This document shows, in pieces, positions 15,001-30,200 of a stretch of 64,000 bases of DNA (the stretch's first letter is position 1; the number at the start of each line of letters is the position of its first letter). A model generated the notes under the pieces. The model worked only from the letters and a program-made list of their open reading frames with translations, had not been told where the DNA came from and did not search any database. Both the position numbers and the translations under genes were made by a program. This stretch comes from Bugula neritina (taxonomy: Eukaryota > Bryozoa > Gymnolaemata > Cheilostomatida > Bugulidae), in the NCBI GenBank assembly GCA_964035545.1, contig OZ037766.1:31565773-31629772 (forward strand). The letters run 5' to 3'.

Positions 15001-18000
15001 GGCTCGCCAACATTTTGGTATGGTACACACATGCCCTGGAGCTCCTCACAGTAAAGGTATGAGCCTCTCGAGTCCAGACATTCTTCCTGTTGAGTGCAGG
15101 GCTGGTGGAGTATGGGTAGACACACTTTGTTACCATTCGTGTCTTCACCACATTTGGTCAATGGCGCACAGTTTCTGTCATGGTTCTCGCAGCTAAAACC
15201 AAACGCAGTTGATAATAATGATTACAAACCAGATTATCAATTGGTAAAATTTAGCAGTAAAATGGCTGCTTTGAAACCAAAACTGTGAAATATTCAATGA
15301 CTGATGTATATATTTAAAAGTCATGACAAATTTTAACTTTGTGCTAAAAGACATTAACATACACCAGTTTCATTAAATGGTAACGAGAATGGGAATTTGG
15401 TGAAAATAAAACTGAATTAAGATTCTTCTCAGATTTCAAAGGAACTTACAGGATAAGACAGGAAGCAGAAGAGAAGGACCCATCAACACCTCCCGAGCAG
15501 ATAGTACCGTTCTGACAGTCAGCGGTGTTGTTAGCTCCACACAACGTCGTACAGAAACCGCCTTCACAAAGCAGTCCAGCAGCATCACAATCACTGTGCT
15601 GGCGGCAAGAAACAGCCAGAGTATTTTCAACAAAAAATCCTGGGCTATCGCGTTTGAACATACGGCCCCCACCTTGATGTCCGCAGCCAGTTTCGGCATT
15701 CTCACGATATGCATTATGAGCTAAGTCACAGCCAATCTCCTCAATTATATCGGAGTAATCCTGTAATACAATATAGTTATAGAACAGACATATCTCACAC
15801 TAACCTTGTCACTGGTTGGAAAGGGTATACTAATACCCCTACTTTCTGTATTACAACAGATGGATCTCACACTAACCTTGTCACTTATAGGGGGATATTC
15901 TGACTTATAAACACAGAGTCCTGTTCCCACAGTGGCAGTTGACAGACCAATCAGACACTGGTATTTCTCATCCACTCCGCAGACGTTCTCCAAACTGACA
16001 TCACACTGTGAGAAACATCTCCCACTCATACACGAGTAACCGGACGGACATCTTTTAGTTGAGGAACAGGAGCTACTGCAAGCTCCAACCACACAGATGT
16101 CCTGACAGTCTGAATCTAAAAAGATACGAGAGGGCTCACGGAATCTGATGATGAGGTCACAGCAACAACTGACGAGTGAACAGCAGCGTCAACTGCTGCC
16201 CACAAGAATCCCGACAGCGTGAACTAACCTCTGGTGCACCTACTAATACAAAATCCGCCTCTCAGTACAGCTCCTTCAACGCATCCAGTGGCATCTGTCG
16301 TATTCACTCGGCAAACTCCGTCCAAACATTCTTGAATCCCTTCAGCACATTCCCAAGCCACCAACGCGTGTACCGCACACTGAAGAAAGGAAGTGTCATG
16401 TATTATACATGTGTCAAAACCAGTGTTATACAGTTGACACTGTTAAAAAAATAAAATGATCTACGCCATCATAAAAAATTGAGAACATATTGAGAGTTGT
16501 TCTTGGTTTAGCAAAGTTAAACTTTTACTCAACAGGGCAGAAAACATTGTATTCATTCAGCATTTGCTAAGCAATAAACTTATGACTTTATAAAAACATA
16601 ATACAGTCCGCAAATATTGCAAACACTGATTGTTAGCGCAAAATATTTAACTATTGGCTATTACAGTTTGGAGTTTTAAACTATTATTATTTTAAAATAC
16701 AATACTAATTGAAATAATAGATCAGTAAAAATTCAATCGAAATACTCGTAATGCCTGCATAAAATTTAATAGGACAAAAAAATCATTAATAATGTTTTGA
16801 TATAAAGGAATACTGTTTAATACATGTGGTAAAATTTATTTGAGTGGTTTAAAAAAACACCAACGCAGATAAAAACCAAAGACACAATGCTAATCATCAT
16901 AAACACTTAATGAAAAGGATTCCTTTTCCTTGAATAATAATAAATCATTGCAGGATCATCTTACTGCCAACTTCACTCCTGAAACACACAGACTAACAAT
17001 TATAAGCAAGAAATCCATGCCACTGACTCACCTTTCTCTCACAATAATTATTCAAGCAGACGGAGCCATGAGGACAGTCAGTCACAGACTGACAGCTGAA
17101 GCCGCAGATACCCCCGTGTAGACACACCATTCCTGCGTCACACTCACCAGCTGATAGGCAGAGTCTGTGACAAGTGCCCGATTGGCACACGTGATTGGAT
17201 GAACAATCAGCATGTGACGAACACGCTACAATTTTATAGCAGCCAATCTTCACGCAAATATCTAAGTTTTCGGTCATCCAACATTTTTTGTATCTTCAAA
17301 AAGTTTAAATTTTACAAACCCTGGACTCTCACCTAATGTGGAAGGGCCATTTAGTTGTAAGTAGGCTTAACCTCATTGCAATGTATCAAAATATACAGAT
17401 CAAAACTCTTTATATTCAACATCTATCAACGATAAACCAACAGTTTGTCTGAACCCAACAATTCCGCTCATCATATTTACACCCTTTGAAGTCTACAGAT
17501 GTGAAACTATAAACATACGGAGTATCTCTGAGACGCAGAGATCATTGAGCAGTTGGTATCCATCCTCACACCCACAAATCCCGGAGGGGGCACAGACGCG
17601 GTCCTGATATAAAACACCACACCGTCTTTCATTGCCATGACAGAAGGTGATCTCAGATGGCCAGAATTTGCCGTTGTTATCCTTGGGCCAGGAACACCGC
17701 CAACTTTTACATATTCCCAAAACACCTGCATAGAAAGTTTGAGGTTATTAGCAGTAATAAATCACATGGTAACTGCGATGTTTCAGTGAATATTATTTGC
17801 CTTCTAATTGGTTGACCATAATATTTACTTTTTATTCAGAACGGAGCATTTTAGGATTTATTTAATAAAATCAAACATTGAATAGAGCACAACTTCATGT
17901 TCAACATTTTTCTTTTCTTTTTTAAATAAAACAAAGCGGTTAGCAAATTTAAATCTACATTTCATTGTTTACTGTCTATTATCTATTCTACAGATATATC

Positions 18001-21000
18001 TCTATTCTATTGTTTACTGTCTATTATCTATTCTACAGATATATCTCTATTCTATTGTTTACTGTCTATTATCTATTCTACAGATATATCTCTATTCTAT
18101 TGTTTACTGTTTATTATCTATTCTACAGATATATCTCTATTCTATTGTTTACTGTCTATTATCTATTCTACAGATATATCTCTATTCTATTGTTTACTGT
18201 CTATTATCTATTCTACAAATATATCTCTATTCTATTGTTTACTGTCTATTTTCTATTCTACAAATATATCTCTATTCTATTGTTTACTGTCTATTATCTA
18301 TTCTACAAATATATCTCTATTCTATTGTTTACTGTCTATTATCTATTCTACAAATATATCTCTATTCTATTGTTTACTGTCTATTATCTATTCTACAGAC
18401 AGTGAAGATTGCTGCCTACCACAGTCACTGGATGAAGTGCAGGCAACTCCTGGAATGAAGTCAGGTTGACACGTGCTGTTCAAGCAAGCGTATATATAAA
18501 TATGGTGGAAGTCGAATATGTATTCGTTACACATAGAATCACTGCTACACGCTTGCCCAGTACGAGTTCGGCATTTCCCAGCAGAACACAGCTGTAAAGT
18601 AAAAGTAAAGTACTTAAGGCTTAGTAGAAATTCCTCACAGTGCTGCATATGGTAAATACAACTTCTAAACCTGTTCACAGAATGATGTTTATATTACTTC
18701 AATTATGAGCTCATACTGATCTTTAAATAGAACATGCTAAAACTATTAGTAGCAGCAATGCACTACACTTATGGCATATCATTGATATGCTTTACAGAGC
18801 TTGTAGAAAATATCAAGTAACCCAAACATTCTTCCTTGTAGAAAAATTTTCAAACTAAATCCATTATAAAGTGAGTCATATAAAAACAAATATAATGAAA
18901 TGGACAGACAGTGCAACAGTGAAGGAAAGTTGAGTCATAGCACTTTCTAAGGTTATGTCTAAGAATAACCTTGAACTCTGACCTGAGAATAGTGGCATTC
19001 TGAACTGGAGGTGCAAGGTAGAGCACACTCGCCACTTTGACACTCCCAACTTCCTCCTGAACCGCAGTCGTCATTCGTAGCGCAGGAGGCCGACCAGAAT
19101 CCCTCCGTGCAGACGTTGCTGGTGCAGTTAGAGTTGCCTGAACACATTTCAACGCAAACTTTGCCAACACATAGCAAATCTCCAGAGCAGTCACGGGAAC
19201 GCTGTAATATATACATACGTCTGCAACATATACATACGTCTGTAACATATACATACGTCTGTAACATATACATACGTCTGCAACATATACATACGTCTGC
19301 AACATATACATGCGTCTGCAAGATATACATACGTCTGCAATATATAAATACGTCTGCAATATATACATACGTCTGTAATATATACATACGTCTGTAATAT
19401 ATACATACGTCTGTAACATATACATACGTCTGCAATATATACATACGTCCGTAACATATAAATACGTCTGTAACATATAAATACGTCTGTAACATATAAA
19501 TACGTCTGCAATATATACATACGTCTGCAATATATAAATACGTCTGCAATATATACATACGTCTGTAATATATACATACGTCTGTAATATATACATACGT
19601 CTGCAACATATATCACTATTATACGCTGCATATACCTAATCAGTGAGCATTTCACTGACATCTCATACTTGCCTTGTTCAGCTGTCATGCATAAAACTAT
19701 AAACAAACTCCAGATTAATATTCAGCTGCAACTTAAAAGACATGCGCAGTACAGTTAATGTCAAAGACAATAATTGTGAGTATAGCATATTTTAGTGTTT
19801 GAACAAGCTCTATTTTAAACTTGAAAATCTACGCAGCTGATACTAATTGAAATGGGATATTCAGATCAGAGAAAATGCAACTCCATACTTGGCAGGGCGT
19901 AGAGCAAATGCCGAGGTTACAGCTCTGCCCATCCTTACACTCGCCATCTTGTGTACAGGTTCTGTGACACGTGTTGGCGTGACAGACCTCATTACCATCA
20001 CACTCAGACGAGTCAACACAAGCGAGGGCACACAAGCCTTCAGCGCAGACAAATCCGTCTGCACACATATCATCTACAGAGCACATGTTTGCAACAACTT
20101 GACATAAATAAAATCACCTTTTAATTCCCACCAGCATAACATTGTAACTGGTGTATATTACAATTTAGGGGAAACAGAAATGTCAGAACATATCTAACTA
20201 ATGGCAACGAATTCGTAGCCTTCTGCAATTACTTACTTCTACTACTATACTTGGACTGTATTTACTTGTGCTGCTATGCTAGAGCTATACTTACCTCTGC
20301 CATTAATGCAGATGTCGTAGCAAAGTCCATCAAGACAGGTTTGGTCAGGGAAACACTGGTCAGAATTAGAGCAAGACGCTTTACATATCTGGTCGTGACA
20401 GGTGAGTTTGTTAGAACACAGGGCATCTGAATATCAAGTGTAGGTGTAGAATGTATGGTGTAAGTGTAATGTAGATAAGGAGTAAGTGTAATGTATATAA
20501 GGAGTAGGTGTAATGTATATAAGGAGTAAGTGTAATGTATATAAGGAGTAAGTTTAATAGACGAAACTCAAGGCAGGCTGGGACATTAGATTAGGTCTCA
20601 GACTATGAAGTGTATTGTTTACAGATAACATTTTCCTATAGAGACATCCAAATTCTCTATGTTTATGACAATAGCTAAATGCCATCCAGCATCACATTCT
20701 TATGAGAATATTTGACAAACAACTTCAAAGCATTGCAAACAAATCTTAGCCTATAAATAGAGTTAGTAAATTGAAAATATTAAAACTGGTCTATCCTTTG
20801 CAGTATGATGTCCTTAATACTAGAAAAATAAATATTTATAAACAAATCAGTCAAAAATTTGCACATTGCGACTGACCCTGGTTTGTTGTGGGCCCAGTAG
20901 GTTGGTAGCAGCTTTCTCGACACAGTGAGTTACGACAGATGTGGTTAAAGGGACAGTCAAAGGCAGAAGAGCAAGTTAGTAAACACAGGTCTCCCTTGCA

Positions 21001-24000
21001 CTCGTGTATATCTTCTGTAAAGGGAAACAACTAATCAGTTACACACAGAAACTGTCTCATAATAAAAATAAATTTTTCATTTTACAACAATATATAATAA
21101 TATACTATTTATTTTAATATATTATATGACATATATATATTGTGTATTATATACTATATACTTATTATACTATATTATATGACATATATATTATGTATTA
21201 TATACTATATATTTATTTCAATATATTATATGCCATATATCTATTATGTATTATATACTATATACTTATTGCAATATATTATATATGCTATAGATCTATT
21301 ATATACTATATACTTACTGCAATATATTACATATGCTATAGATATCATACATTCTAGTCACTCATGATTAAAACATTGAGCATCAGAGAAACAAAATAAC
21401 CTGATTTCAACCTGTCATAGCTGGACAGTATTGTTACAGCTATAATTACATTATAAAATAATTCAGCTAAATCTAACAAGTGAAGTATTGATATAACATG
21501 TTTAGAATAACCATGTGTATACTCTAACTAAGCAACTCTAATGATGAATGTATAGTATGAAGACATTATCATCAGATAGTACCCACAACTACACAGAAAC
21601 TGTTTCAGGCAGACACTGACTGATTTGAACTTGTGACTGTGGGATGCAATTGCTATTGAGGTTGTCATGACTTGATCATGATAGAACTCAAACTAATAGC
21701 CTATCACTATGAAGGTCACACTGACCCAATAACCAATCACTATGTAGGTCACACTGACCCAATAGTCAATCACTATGTAGGTCACACTGACCCAATAGGC
21801 AATGCCATAAGCAGATGAGCAGAAATACCAATTATTTCTAAATACAGTTGTTTGACAAATATAGGTTCAATGATCTTGTGGTAATAGAAGCTGATCCTAC
21901 GTAAAAGAAAGTGAGAATTTATCTATTCATTGAAAGGAATTGTTACTCCAAATTCAGCTAAACATGTTAACTTAAGAGGAGAGATTACAGTGACCATCTC
22001 CAGAGATAAGACTACCTGTAGGAGATGAAGATCCACATCTGGCGGCAGCATACATCGCCATATTGGCAGCACACAGACACTTGTCATCTACACACGCCCC
22101 GTCACCTATCAGATTATCACACTGAGCACAGCTTGGAGAAGGAGGCAGCACTTGCCCGACGCCATTCTGCTGGAGAACACAGGTACCGTGAGCACATTTC
22201 TCCAGGAGTCCTACAAGAAGGTTGAGCTATTTACTAGGTACACTATTTGCTAGTTACAATATTTACTAGATAAACTATTTGCTAGGTACACTATTTACTA
22301 GATAAACTATTTGCTAGGTACACTGTTTACTAGGTACACTATTTGCTAGGTACAATATTTACTAGGTACACTATCTACTAGGTACACTATTTGCTAGACA
22401 CACTGCTGAATCAATGACATGTTTCTTACCACAATCGCTGTGACCAGCACAAGATTGGTTGTATTTGTGGAGCGGTTTACAGATGCCGCTGACGCACATA
22501 GAAGTCTGACCACAGTGCTGGTCATCTCCACACGCAATAGTCAGCGGGTCAACACAAACTCTGTTAGTGACATCACAGATGGAGTTCATTGGACAGGAAG
22601 TGTCCTTTACACAGGATATTGCATCATAATCACTGTGATTAGTGTTCTTCATACACATGCCTATGAGAGAATGTATATTGGCCATACTGGAAATAAGGGT
22701 CGAAATCGATGCAACTTAAAATACAAAACTTTAAATTTCGTTAAAATGGAGGCAGCCCGTCTTAGAAATTAATTTTAGTGGCATCTGCCAGAGTACTTAT
22801 GGAGAATCATTCAGGAAACAAACTATAAAGTTAGATCGGTAAATCTACAGCTATGAAGACATACTACACACTCTATCTACACATGATACCTACACAATGT
22901 ATTTACACTTGGTATCTACACACTCTATCTACACATGATACCTACACAATGTATTTACACTTAGTATCTACACACTCTATCTACATATGATACCTACACA
23001 ATGTATTTACACTTAGTATCTACACACTCTATCTACACATGACACCTACACAATGTATTTACACTTAGTATCTACACTCTCTATCTACACATGATACCTA
23101 CACAATGTATTTACACTTAGTATCTACACACTCTATCTACATATGATACCTACACAATGTATTTACACTTAGTATCTACACACTCTATCTACACATGACA
23201 CCTACACAATGTATTTACACTTAGTATCTACACACTCTATCTACACATTGCTTCTATATAGTTATAATCTTGCCGTTATCAGCTACAATAAAGCACTGTT
23301 TGAAACATTGTTGACTTCTTTCAATGTAACCAATTTAAAAAAAATATTCTGCAAATCTTTGGTCCCAAAGTCATCTTGACACTTGGGTTAACTACTTTTA
23401 TTAAATTGATTGGCATTTAGCACTAAGCTTTGTTTCTACTTGTATTCGAAATGTAATAATGCTCGTTACAGTATTAGTTGCAATTATTACTAACAAGGCT
23501 GCAGACCAACTACAAGCGTTGGTGAATACAGAGTGTGAATTTCTTACCCAACACACAGGAGAACTCATCGTTGAGACAATCACTTTGATCTAAGCATCCA
23601 ATCACACACTCCGACACATTGGCTTGAAGGTTGACAGAAAAGCAGGTGCCCAGAATTCCTAGTGTGGGCCTGCAGGATGTGCGGCCCTGTAACCAAAAAT
23701 ATCCAGACAGTGAGCTAAAGCTATGTGAATCAAAATGAGACAGGAAATGATTTTCTCTTTTAGTGTGAATTGTCTACAAGCTAGATGTAAGTTTCATATA
23801 ACTAAAAGTAAGTAGCTAAAGTAACTGTGCATAATAAACTGACGTACAGAACATTTCCTTGTACAAATCCCGTTCACTGAGCTACAATGACCTCCAAACT
23901 CCATGCAGTCTGAGTCATCTTTACACTGTTCAACGCACCTTCTCCCTGATTGGATGAAATAGAGAGTAAACGATCCGGCTGTACTATTCATTATTTAATG

Positions 24001-27000
24001 TTACGCCCGACATGATTAGTTTAACTTAAAACTTTTAGAAAATAATTAACTCATCTCTTAATACTAAGAGATAATACAATGTCTGAACAGGGCTAGAAGT
24101 AACATATCAGCCAATCAGCTACTTACAGCAATAAATATTATAGTAACATATTATATTATTTTATCATTATAAACCCAAGTGTCATATGATTATTATACTG
24201 AAGTTTCGCCTGTATTCGTACCATTCACTCCGCTAATAAAACAACTTGATCACATGACCTACCAAGACACGTCTGCGTGCTAGTACAGTCGTCATTCTGA
24301 GAGCACTGGTCTACGCAGATGGACACCTTGCCTCCACTCCATCTCTCCACCTCTGTACAGATACCATTAGAACAATGCATGCTGTCTTGACACAGGAATC
24401 TACACCTTCTTGGGTTTCCATCACACACTGCTGGTGCTGCCATCCCTCTACAGTCTCTGTCTGTCTTGCAGTCACCATCTGAAACATTTCCATTTTATAC
24501 TTGATATACTAGTATATCTATTGTATACTTGAAATACTAGTTTATCTATTGTATACTTGATATACTAGTATATCTATTGTATACTTGAAATACTAGTATA
24601 TCTATTGTATACTTGAAATAGGCTAATCTATTAAAATGTCTTAATGGTTAAACTATAACTATAACTGTAAGGAAATATATTAGACTACAACTAAAAGGAA
24701 ATATAGACTAAAACACTTGCCACAGGAAACCCGGTCTCTGTTCACAGACGTCTGAGAAGCCTTGTAGAGATATCTTAGCGAGTCCACTTCACATACACTT
24801 CCTTCTTTACATTTTCTGCTCCTTCTGCTAACACAAAGTCCACAACCTTCTGCACACGTGCTCCACGGTTCCCACTCTAGCCAGTTGGAAATAGCTACAA
24901 CCAATAATATGAAATATAACATGGCTACAGCCAATAACATGAAAGATAACATGACTACAGTAAATTATTTTAAAAATATAAGACTTGCAGTCAATGGCTA
25001 CACAGATTAGAATTTTTAAATATCTTTAGATACCACAAGAGTCATATTTTCAGTCCTACAGTTAACAAAAAACTGGATTGCAAACACAATATAAATCCAA
25101 ACACAGACACATGCATGAATATTTATAGATGACAATTTTGGGGTCAATTACATGTGAATGCAATTAATTACAATTTCAATTACTTTTGTTCTTACAAGGG
25201 ATAAATACAAGTTATACAATCTGACTTCTAGTGTGCAACTACCAGGGGAAATTTTGACAGTGGTGAATCTCTTTTGTGCTCAACAGTGATACTATACTAC
25301 ATTGACTTAATCTGAACCTGTTGTTTAACAGCAGGCATGGTAAGAAAAGCATGACACTTTCAAGATTTAAAAATTGAAGTAATTGTAAAAATCAATTATC
25401 TTTGATAAGTAATTATTTACAATTACATTTTTATACATCAATTACAAATTACATTCAATTACTTGAAAAAATGTAATTAATTACAACCAATTACAAATTA
25501 AAATTACCCCAACCCTGATAGATGAATACATAAAAAGATACACACACAAATAGAAATACATAAAAATATATAGATACACACATAAATACAAATAGATGGA
25601 CTCAAAGGTTTTTCATCAAATCATATAATAATAGTTATACAATTTCCCTCTTTCAATAAACTCATATGTCTGATAATTAAGCCTTACACTTATGATAAGT
25701 ATAACTATTCTTGTATTCAGGTCACCAAGTTGAAACAAGACTACAAATACTTACGTTTGCATGGTACAGTGAGGTACGCTTTGACAAAATAGTCGTCCCC
25801 TTGACAAGCAGTTCCGCCCTTATATGGATAAGGGTTGCTGCACGTTCTGTACCAGACTTCCGTTACATTGTCACAAGTGGCCGACTGTGTAGCCCTGGCC
25901 CACTCAGACCAGGCTCCATTCACTATTATTATATGTTATATCATATTTGTTAGTGGTGCTTGTGTTGGATACATAATCGATGCAGTATTACATGTTAATC
26001 AACTAGATAAGTCATGAAATTAGTTAGAGCTGTGTTAGTTTAGGCCAAGTACCATATTCATCATGAGTATTGGTTGAACATTTATTCCGAATACTGATTT
26101 GGCACTTATTTTAAATATTTATTGATTAATAGTAAAAACTAGCCTTAGCAAGCAATAATTGATTGTTCATCACAAAAATCGATTGAATATTGAGAGTTGA
26201 ATTTTTCTAGTGGAAACATTCCTTCTTTAGTGCATCGAAATACTTTTGAGTGCAAATCAGACTTACTGTATTCATTTGAACGTGACTTTAATACAAGTGT
26301 TTACTATAACTGCTTACACACTTTGTTATTCCAACATTACTAGTCATTGGCTCAGTCTTTAAAAAGGAAGACAATTCTTATTCAACTGAGAATTGAGAGG
26401 TTAGAGGTGTGTGGGGTGACATAGACTGAGAGCACCAACTATCTACAGACCTGTAACATCTGGACATATGTAGTCATCATGCACCTCCTGAGGACTGATG
26501 TTATCAAAGTCCTGAGGCCAAGCTCGGAAGTGACTCATGTCACTAGAGTTATACGTATCACCAGGATAATACTTCAGTCTCCGAGCCGCAAAGTATCTGT
26601 GCTCTTTCCCGTTGTGCCTTATGTTGAATCTGGTAGCGAAGATGTCATCTGAAACACAGAAATATCTCAACGTCTCTCACACATGGCAAACATCTGGAGG
26701 AAATTGTTGTAAAGCTTCAATTGCTGTTGATTAGCTTACGTTGTTTCATGTTATGGAAAACGGCCGAGCCATTGTGTGTCGTCCAAAAGGTGAAGACGTA
26801 GCGTCTAGCGTAGAAGTTGGGTGACTTCCACAAGTTGGCCTCGTAAGACCGAGACTTGTTAGAGGTGAGAAGGAGGAGCATGTCGTATTCGTCAGCCGGC
26901 GGTTTGCGGCACCCGTAGCTGAGCTGTTGGAGAAATTGATAGCAAAGTAATATCATGATGTGAAGCTGTAAGAGGGTTATATATTGGATAATAATATTAC

Positions 27001-27098
27001 ATAGTTACAGTAGTAGTTGCAGCAACAGCAGCAACAGCAGCAGTAGTAGTAGTGGTAGTAGTAGTAGTGGTAGTAGTAGTATTAGTAGTAGTAGTAGC

Positions 27099-27147
<49 letters not shown>

Positions 27148-27188
27148 CTACTACTAGTACTACTAGTAGTAGTACTAGTAGTACTAGC

Positions 27189-27238
<50 letters not shown>

Positions 27239-30200
27239 CAGCAGTAGTAGCAGTAGTAGTATCTAGTAGTGGTACTAGTACTAGTAGTAGTAGTAGTAGC
27301 AGCAGTAGTAGTAGTAGTAGTATCTAGTAGTGGTACTAGTACTAGTAGTAGTAGTAGTAGTAGTACTAGTGCTGACATACCCCGACTTCCAAGACTTGTG
27401 GCAGCTCTACCAAATCCCAGTACCGGATGGTGTACATGTAAGGCCTGAGAGAGGCAGCATCATCTCGAATAATCGCCATCAACGGGTACGCTTCATTTAT
27501 GAAGCGAGAGAGTCCGAGCCCTCGCATAGCTGCGGGAGTTGTTTGCACCTGAACTCCTACATTACATCATATATCATGACATCATGATACACGTGATACA
27601 TCATATATCATGATATATTGATATATATGGGTGAAGAACACCTACCTGAAGTTTCTTGGACCCGAAGGTCAACGAGAGGTGACAGCGTGATCCACCCCTC
27701 ATTGTCAGCATCAGACGTGGTGCTGATGTAAGCCCTGGGTTGGTAGAGTCCGGCGTTTGTGAGATCCAGGTCTGAGATGGGCATGGTTACCACAGCTCGT
27801 CTGCCATTGTTCTGTAACCTCCACTGCCTACCAGAAAGACAAGAGAGTCAATAGCCCAGGTTCTAGGCTACTGAATTCTAGCCTTAGCAAATATTCTCTC
27901 AGATGGTGAAAGTTAGATAGAAAAGAATTACAGTTGGAAGAAAAGGTACTAGCTAAGACAGACAGACAGAGAAGAAGAGAAAAAGAGAGGGAAAAAGATA
28001 AGGGGAGGGAGGGAGAGAGAGTATACAGGTAGACAGTATACAGGTAGAGAGTATACAGGTAGAGAGTATACAGGTAGAGAGTAGAGCAGGGAGAACACAA
28101 CTTACAGTGTCACCAGGTGGCTATGTTCAGGATCAGTAGACTCCACATAGGATCTGGTAGAGTGCATAAACCATTTGTTACCTAACGGCTGGTGTGTAAT
28201 AATATAAAAATACATTACTGTAATGTAATAATATAATACAAAAACATAGTGTAGTAATATAATAACTTAATACAATATTACAATGCAAGAATATAATACA
28301 ATATAATGATATAAAGTAATTTAAGAGTTCCAGAATAAAATTCAAGAATAAAACACATGGAAAAAGTCGCAGACAAAACAGAATGTATAAAGAATAACTG
28401 AACTTGTTTAAAGGTTCGACTAGTACAACTGGTTGTCAAGTGATATCACCAGGTGATGTATATTAGATACATTGTGGCCTTGTGATATATCATACAACAC
28501 ACACATGTGCACGAGAAGAGATGTCTAGAGAGAAACTCACGTCGCCATTGGCTAGCTGACACTCTGTTGACCTGGCATTGTCGGTAAAGATGTCCACTGT
28601 GCAGGGGTGAATATTCTTCACCCAGCAAGCTTCTTGTGCTATCTGACTCTTGAAAAGAGCTACAAGTGGAGAAGGGAAGTAGAGAGAGATAAGGAGAAGG
28701 GAAGTAGAGAGAGATAAGGAGAAGGGAGATAGAGAGAGATAAGGAGAAGGGAGGTAGAGAGAGAGATAAGGAGAAGGGAAGTAGTGAGAGATAAGGAGAA
28801 GGGAAGTAGAGAGAGATAAGGAGAAGGGAGATAGAGAGAGATAAGGAGAAGGGAAGTAGAGAGAGATAAGGAGAAGGGAAGTAGTGAGAGATAAGGAGAA
28901 GGGAGGTAGTAAGAGAGATAAGGAGAAGGGAAGTAGAGAGAGATAAGGAGAAGGGAGGTAGAGAGAGATAAGGAGAAGGGAAGTAGAGAGAGAGAGATAA
29001 GGAGAAGGGAAGTAGAGAGAGAGATAAGGAGAAGGGAGGTAGAGAGAGAGATAAGGAGAAGGGAGGTAGAGAGAGATAAGGAGAAGGGAAGTAGAGAGAG
29101 ATAATGAGAAGGGAAGTAGTGAGAGATAAGGAGAAGGGAATTAGAGAGAGATAAGGAGAAGGGAAGTAGAGAGAGATAAGGAGAAGGGAGGTAGAGAGAG
29201 ATAAGGAGAAGGGAAGTAGAGAGAGATAAGGAGAAGGGAAGTAGAGAGAGATAAGGAGAATGGAAGTAGAGAGAGATAAGGAGAAGGGAGATAGAGAGAG
29301 ATAAGGAGAAGGGAAGTAGAGAGAGATAAGGAGAAGGGAAGTAGAGAGAGATAAGGAGAAGGGAAGTAGAGAGAGATAAGGAGAAGGGAAGTAGTGAGAG
29401 AGATAAGGAGAAGGGAGATAGTGAGAGATAAAGAGAGAGAGAGAGAGAGATAAGGAGAAGGGAAGTAGAGAGAGAGATAAGGAGAAGGGAAGTAGAGAGA
29501 GATAAGGAGAAGGGAAGTAGAGAGAGATAAGGAGAAGGGAAGTAGAGAGAGATAAGGAGAAGGGAAGTAGAGGGAGATAAGGAGAAGGGAAGTAGAGAGA
29601 GAGATAAGGAGAAGGGAAGTAGTGAGAGAGATAAGGAGAAGGGAGATAGTGAGAGATAAGGAGAAGGGAAGTAGAGAGAGATAAGGAGAAGGGAGGTAGT
29701 GAGAGATAAGGAGAAGGGAAGTAGAGAGAGATAAGGAGAAGGGAGATAGAGAGAGATAAGGAGAAGGGAAGTAGAGAGAGATAAGGAGAAGGGAAGTAGT
29801 GAGAGATAAGGAGAAGGGAGGTAGTAAGAGAGATAAGGAGAAGGGAAGTAGAGAGAGATAAGGAGAAGGGAGGTAGAGAGAGATAAGGAGAAGGGAAGTA
29901 GAGAGAGAGAGAGAGATAAGGAGAAGGGAAGTAGAGAGAGATAAGGAGAAGGGAAGTAGAGAGAGAGAGAGATAAGGAGAAGGGAAGTAGAGAGAGAGAT
30001 AAGGAGAAGGGAAGTAGAGAGAGATAAGGAGAAGGGAAGTAGAGGGAGATAAGGAGAAGGGAGGTAGTAAGAGAGATAAGGAGAAGGGAAGTAGAGAGAG
30101 ATAAGGAGAAGGGAGGTAGAGAGAGATAAGGAGAAGGGAAGTAGAGAGAGAGAGAGAGATAAGGAGAAGGGAAGTAGAGAGAGAGATAAGGAGAAGGGAA

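Noticed and set aside
17965-18405. 146-codon ORF of [12 protein letters not shown] repeats
   Set aside because: Frame-open translation of the 45-bp array.
18850-19709. ORFs of YILQTYVYI repeats joined to cysteine-rich exon 33
   Set aside because: The repeat part precedes a good acceptor (TTACAG at 19202) and is intronic; joining it to the exon would ignore splicing.
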